Source: Sphingobacteriales bacterium
Lineage (GTDB): Bacteria; Bacteroidota; Bacteroidia; Chitinophagales; LD1
Length of the DNA: 64,000 bases
Direction of reading: 5' to 3'
Assembly (NCBI GenBank): GCA_018262795.1
Contig: JADFDM010000001.1
Location: forward strand, 1 to 64,000
Shown here: positions 61,809-64,000 of the stretch, piece after piece
How positions within the stretch are numbered: position 1 is the first letter of the stretch
Layout of the letters: every line of letters starts with the position of its first letter
Program-made: the position numbers and the translations under genes
The notes under the pieces: model-generated
The model's input: the letters and a program-made list of their open reading frames with translations, nothing else
Databases searched by the model: none
What the model was told of the DNA's origin: nothing

Positions 61809-62263
61809 TGTCTTTAATTTTTAAGCCACCTAATGTAGATTAATCAGAAGTGGAATTGACATCATTTGAAGAGTTTAACATTGAGGGCTTGCTAAATTGG
61901 AATCTTTCCCCTCAGTGAACCTACTTCGAAATAGCATGTTGATTGTCGGAGATACCAAATAAAAAGAAATGTGGTATGATATACCCCATAAAGGAGTAGC
62001 ATATATCCTAAAAGAAATGTTGACAGAGAGAAATAGCTTAGAGCGATCGCAAAGGAGGGTAGAAGGCTCGGGAGGTATTAAAAAACAGTTCGGTCATTGT
62101 CCTTTCTCCGTGGTCAAGTCTGCAACAAGTGATGGAGGTCTTAAAAGAAGTTTATAGTACCTGCGCGCTCAAACAAAAGCAGTTATTTTGCTTTAATGCA
62201 GGAGTAAATTCTGCATCAGTTTGAAGATTGTAGAAAAAGACTTGGTATTTAAAAGCAATAACC
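61809..62263. other. Intergenic region without a supported gene
   Basis: About 455 bases separate the MbnP-like gene from the small membrane protein gene. A short inverted repeat GGTAT-gat-ATACC lies near 61973. On the minus strand TACATTAG (61837-61830), one base off the -7 consensus, could be the MbnP promoter. Short open frames here have no family features. Confidence 0.45.
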
Positions 62264-62563
62264 ATGGCGAACAAATCATCGCAGCACATTCTGAATACAT
62301 CGGCAACGCTTTTGGGGTTTTGCCTTTTCGTCATCACCTCCTTGCACAGTTCTAAGTATTCCGCAACCAGCCTTATTGATGAATTTACCTCTGTGGTCGC
62401 CTTGCTTCTTATTTTCTCTTGCATGTGTTCCTTTTATTCCATACAAACAGTACATCCAAACATCGAAAAACGCACAGAAAAAATTGCTGAACTTTTATTT
62501 GCTTTTTCGCTCGTAGGAATTCTAATCATCGTCACTCTCTTGTTGCTGGATATAATACAGTAG
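62264..62563 (+). CDS. Small three-helix membrane protein, conserved type
   Basis: The 99-residue protein has three hydrophobic segments, at about 8-24 (ILNTSATLLGFCLFVIT), 43-60 (VVALLLIFSCMCSFYSI) and 79-97 (LFAFSLVGILIIVTLLLL). The opening SSQHILNTSATLLGFC is a pattern I have seen in small bacterial membrane proteins of unknown function. An overlapping minus-strand frame is less likely because it lacks such features. No function can be assigned. It stands alone between the MbnP pair and the next enzyme. Confidence 0.65.
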   Translation: MANKSSQHILNTSATLLGFCLFVITSLHSSKYSATSLIDEFTSVVALLLIFSCMCSFYSIQTVHPNIEKRTEKIAELLFAFSLVGILIIVTLLLLDIIQ

Positions 62564-62630
62564 ATGTTGGAGAATGGCAGGAAACATCGTTTGAAAGGTA
62601 GAATTTATCAGCAAATTTAAATTCAGAAAA

Positions 62631-63476
62631 ATGACAACTAATCACCGGCAACAAAGTAAGGCAGCACAATTTCATCAACTTCATCATTCCGGTAAAATGC
62701 TTGTATTCCCCAATATTTGGGACGTATTAGGAGCGATGTTGCTCGAAAGTTTACAATATCCTGCCGTGGCGACTGCAAGTGCCTCAATTGCTTTTGCGAA
62801 TGGCTATAATGATGGGGAAAACATTCCCTTCAGCCAACTGCTAACACTCTTCACTAAAATAGTTGACAGCGTAAATATTCCTGTAACTGCCGATATTGAA
62901 AGTGGGTATGCTTCCACCAATAAGCAACTTGAGGAAAATATGAAGCAACTCATGGCTACCGGTATTGTAGGAATTAATATTGAAGACACTGACAAGGCAA
63001 CCGATGCGCTCTTTTCAACCGAAGTTCAATGTGATAAAATCCGACTCTTGAAGAATGTTTCAGCCGAAATGGGTATTCCGTTATTCATCAATGCCCGAAC
63101 AGATGTATATATTCATGGGAAAGAATTTGAAACAGCGGAATCTAAATTGGAAGAAACGATAAAGAGGGGCCTTGCCTATAAAAGTGCGGGGGCTGATTGT
63201 TTTTACCCCATTGTGATGCGACAAGAACAGGATATAAAAGCGACTGTTGAACAACTTCAAATGCCGGTCAACATTTTGACACTTCCGGGTGTTCCGGAAT
63301 TGAATACGCTCAGTAAAATTGGTGTAACAAGAGTTAGTTTAGGTCCTTCATTTCTTAAAATAGCAGTCAGAGCCATGAAGGATATGGCTGTCAAACTAAA
63401 GACTTTTGAAGGCTTAGCAGAAATTACCGGGAATGAAGTTTCGAGTGATTATTTGAAGAGCCTTGTGAATAAGTAG
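62631..63476 (+). CDS. Isocitrate lyase/PEP mutase-family enzyme
   Basis: The 281-residue protein is a TIM-barrel member of the isocitrate lyase/phosphoenolpyruvate mutase group. LVFPNIWDVLGAMLLES opens the fold. TADIESGYAS has metal-binding Asp and Glu, and GINIEDTDK, FINARTDVYIHG and GADCFYPIV follow. The KKCGH motif of isocitrate lyase is absent, so it is a different member, for example an oxaloacetate, methylisocitrate-like or carboxyphosphonoenolpyruvate-type lyase. The substrate is not clear. It is cytoplasmic and followed by a terminator. Confidence 0.82.
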   Translation: MTTNHRQQSKAAQFHQLHHSGKMLVFPNIWDVLGAMLLESLQYPAVATASASIAFANGYNDGENIPFSQLLTLFTKIVDSVNIPVTADIESGYASTNKQLEENMKQLMATGIVGINIEDTDKATDALFSTEVQCDKIRLLKNVSAEMGIPLFINARTDVYIHGKEFETAESKLEETIKRGLAYKSAGADCFYPIVMRQEQDIKATVEQLQMPVNILTLPGVPELNTLSKIGVTRVSLGPSFLKIAVRAMKDMAVKLKTFEGLAEITGNEVSSDYLKSLVNK

Positions 63477-63529
63477 TATTAGTGCTCCACTAACTCTTAG
63501 GTTTACTTTCCCAAACAATTGAAAATTAA

Positions 63530-63558
63530 AAAAGCCACCAGAAAATCTGATGGCTTTT
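63530..63558. terminator. Terminator shared by the PEP mutase-family gene and the tRNAs
   Basis: AAAAGCCACCAG and CTGATGGCTTTT form a 12-base stem around AAAAT. The single mismatch on the plus strand becomes a G-T pair on the minus strand, where a run of six T follows. It fits best as the end of the tRNA transcript and also works for the plus-strand gene. Confidence 0.75.
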
Positions 63559-63563
63559 AATTT

Positions 63564-63640
63564 GTCGGGGTACCAGGATTCGAACCTGGGACCCCCTGCT
63601 CCCAAAGCAGGTGCGCTAACCGGGCTGCGCTACACCCCGA
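63564..63640 (-). tRNA. tRNA-Pro (TGG)
   Basis: The acceptor arms TCGGGGT and ACCCCGA pair. The anticodon stem CCTGC/GCAGG encloses TTTGGGA with anticodon TGG. The T arm carries GGTTCGAATCC. CCA is not encoded. It follows tRNA-Ser by 29 bases on the same strand. Confidence 0.95.
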
Positions 63641-63669
63641 ACGGTATTCAAAAAAAGGTAAGAACAATG

Positions 63670-63758
63670 CGGTGAGGGCGGGATTCGAACCCGCGGTACC
63701 GTTTAACCAGTACGACAGTTTAGCAAACTATTGATTTCAGCCACTCATCCACCTCACC
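63670..63758 (-). tRNA. tRNA-Ser (GCT)
   Basis: The acceptor arms GGTGAGG and CCTCACC pair. The anticodon loop TTGCTAA lies between ATAGT and ACTGT, giving anticodon GCT. A long variable arm and GGTTCGAATCC T arm identify a class II serine tRNA. CCA is not encoded. Confidence 0.95.
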
Positions 63759-63828
63759 GTTGCCTTACAGGTTTTCTGAAAGGACGACAAAAATAGAAAT
63801 TCCCTCTAATTCACCAACGGGTAAAAAC

Positions 63829-63861
63829 AAAAATCCTTCTAAATTTATTAGAAGGATTTTT
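63829..63861 (-). terminator. dnaA terminator
   Basis: AAAAATCCTTCT and AGAAGGATTTTT form a perfect 12-base stem around a 9-base loop. On the minus strand it lies 19 bases after the dnaA stop, with a T-rich end. Confidence 0.8.
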
Positions 63862-63880
63862 GAGGAGAGTGATCCCCTGC

Positions 63881-64000
63881 TTAAGAAATGCTCATTTGTA
63901 TTTTCTTCTGAATATCTGATACCGCTTCGCGAAACTCCTGATCGGTGTCAATCAGGTTTTGCACGGCCTGGCAGGAATGAATCACCGTAGAGTGATCGCG
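63881..64000 (-). CDS. dnaA: Chromosomal replication initiator DnaA, C-terminal end only
   Basis: The last 39 codons of a gene that runs off the right edge. The visible part, RDHSTVIHSC followed by QAVQNLIDTD, is the end of the DnaA domain IV signature (GGRDHSTV) that binds DnaA boxes through Arg and His side chains. The final residues QKKIQMSIS are a normal C-terminus. DnaA starts replication at oriC, which in many bacteria lies next to this gene, so an origin may lie just outside the window. Confidence 0.9.
   Translation of the reverse strand, partial: RDHSTVIHSCQAVQNLIDTDQEFREAVSDIQKKIQMSIS

Noticed and set aside
62152-62424. A 90-codon minus-strand frame
   Set aside because: It overlaps the plus-strand small membrane protein, which has three clear helices and a familiar opening.
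1-64000. CRISPR arrays, rRNA genes and insertion sequences
   Set aside because: I saw no regularly spaced short repeats, no rRNA sequence and no transposase or terminal inverted repeats.

Overview
The window comes from the chromosome of a member of the Bacteroidota, most likely a Chitinophagia/Sphingobacteriia-type organism. The evidence is promoter -7 elements of the form TAnnTTTG (several with TTG about 19-20 bases upstream), a secreted protein with a type IX secretion C-terminal sorting domain, the rplM-rpsI-rpsB-tsf order, many SpII lipoproteins and a fused MoaC-MoaB. Coding density is high and nearly every gene can be given at least a family.

Layout. 0-2.3 kb: the end of a phage-tail-fibre-like repeat protein cut by the window edge, then about 690 bases of non-coding DNA with hairpins and a diverged direct repeat. 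2.3-13.5 kb: a TetR regulator and DHA2 efflux pump with matching palindromes, dusB, two exported or anchored unknown proteins, a membrane zinc peptidase, a DoxX-like protein, a Crp/Fnr regulator with an N-terminal cysteine cluster, and a divergent pair of unusual glycolytic genes (archaeal-type GAPDH and a 6-phosphofructokinase with a hybrid active site). 13.5-18.3 kb: a minus-strand array of T9SS-secreted protein, glucuronyl C5-epimerase-like protein, MbnP-like lipoprotein and MauG/MbnH-like di-heme protein. 18.3-31 kb: queD, a tyrosine phenol-lyase directly behind nadA-nadB, two hydrolases, aconitase and the rplM-rpsI-rpsB-tsf operon.

31.7-57.1 kb is a nitrate-respiration island. On the plus strand lie a di-heme cytochrome c, narGHJI, a small membrane protein, beta-carbonic anhydrase, a NarK transporter with an extra periplasmic domain, a flavin split-barrel protein, a TehA/SLAC1-type channel, a hemerythrin-like protein, moaA and an unknown gene. 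On the minus strand, facing it, lie an alginate-export-type porin, moeA, modA, a di-Mop protein, modB, modC, a ModE DNA-binding domain, mobA, moaD, moeB-rhodanese, moaE, moaC-moaB and two less understood genes. Together these can import nitrate and molybdate, make molybdopterin cofactor, assemble NarGHI and feed it electrons. No nitrite reductase is present, so the visible pathway ends at nitrite.

57.3-64 kb: a VIT-type metal transporter, aguB-aguA (agmatine to putrescine), a second MbnP/MauG pair, a small membrane protein, an isocitrate lyase/PEP mutase-family enzyme, tRNA-Pro and tRNA-Ser, and the last 39 codons of dnaA, so the replication origin may lie just beyond the right edge.

The most notable points are the two MbnP/MauG pairs in one window, a possible split ModE (separate DNA-binding and Mop proteins in one operon), the domain inserted in NarK, and two or more TGAC-N4-GTCA sites that could be read by the cysteine-bearing Fnr-like regulator.
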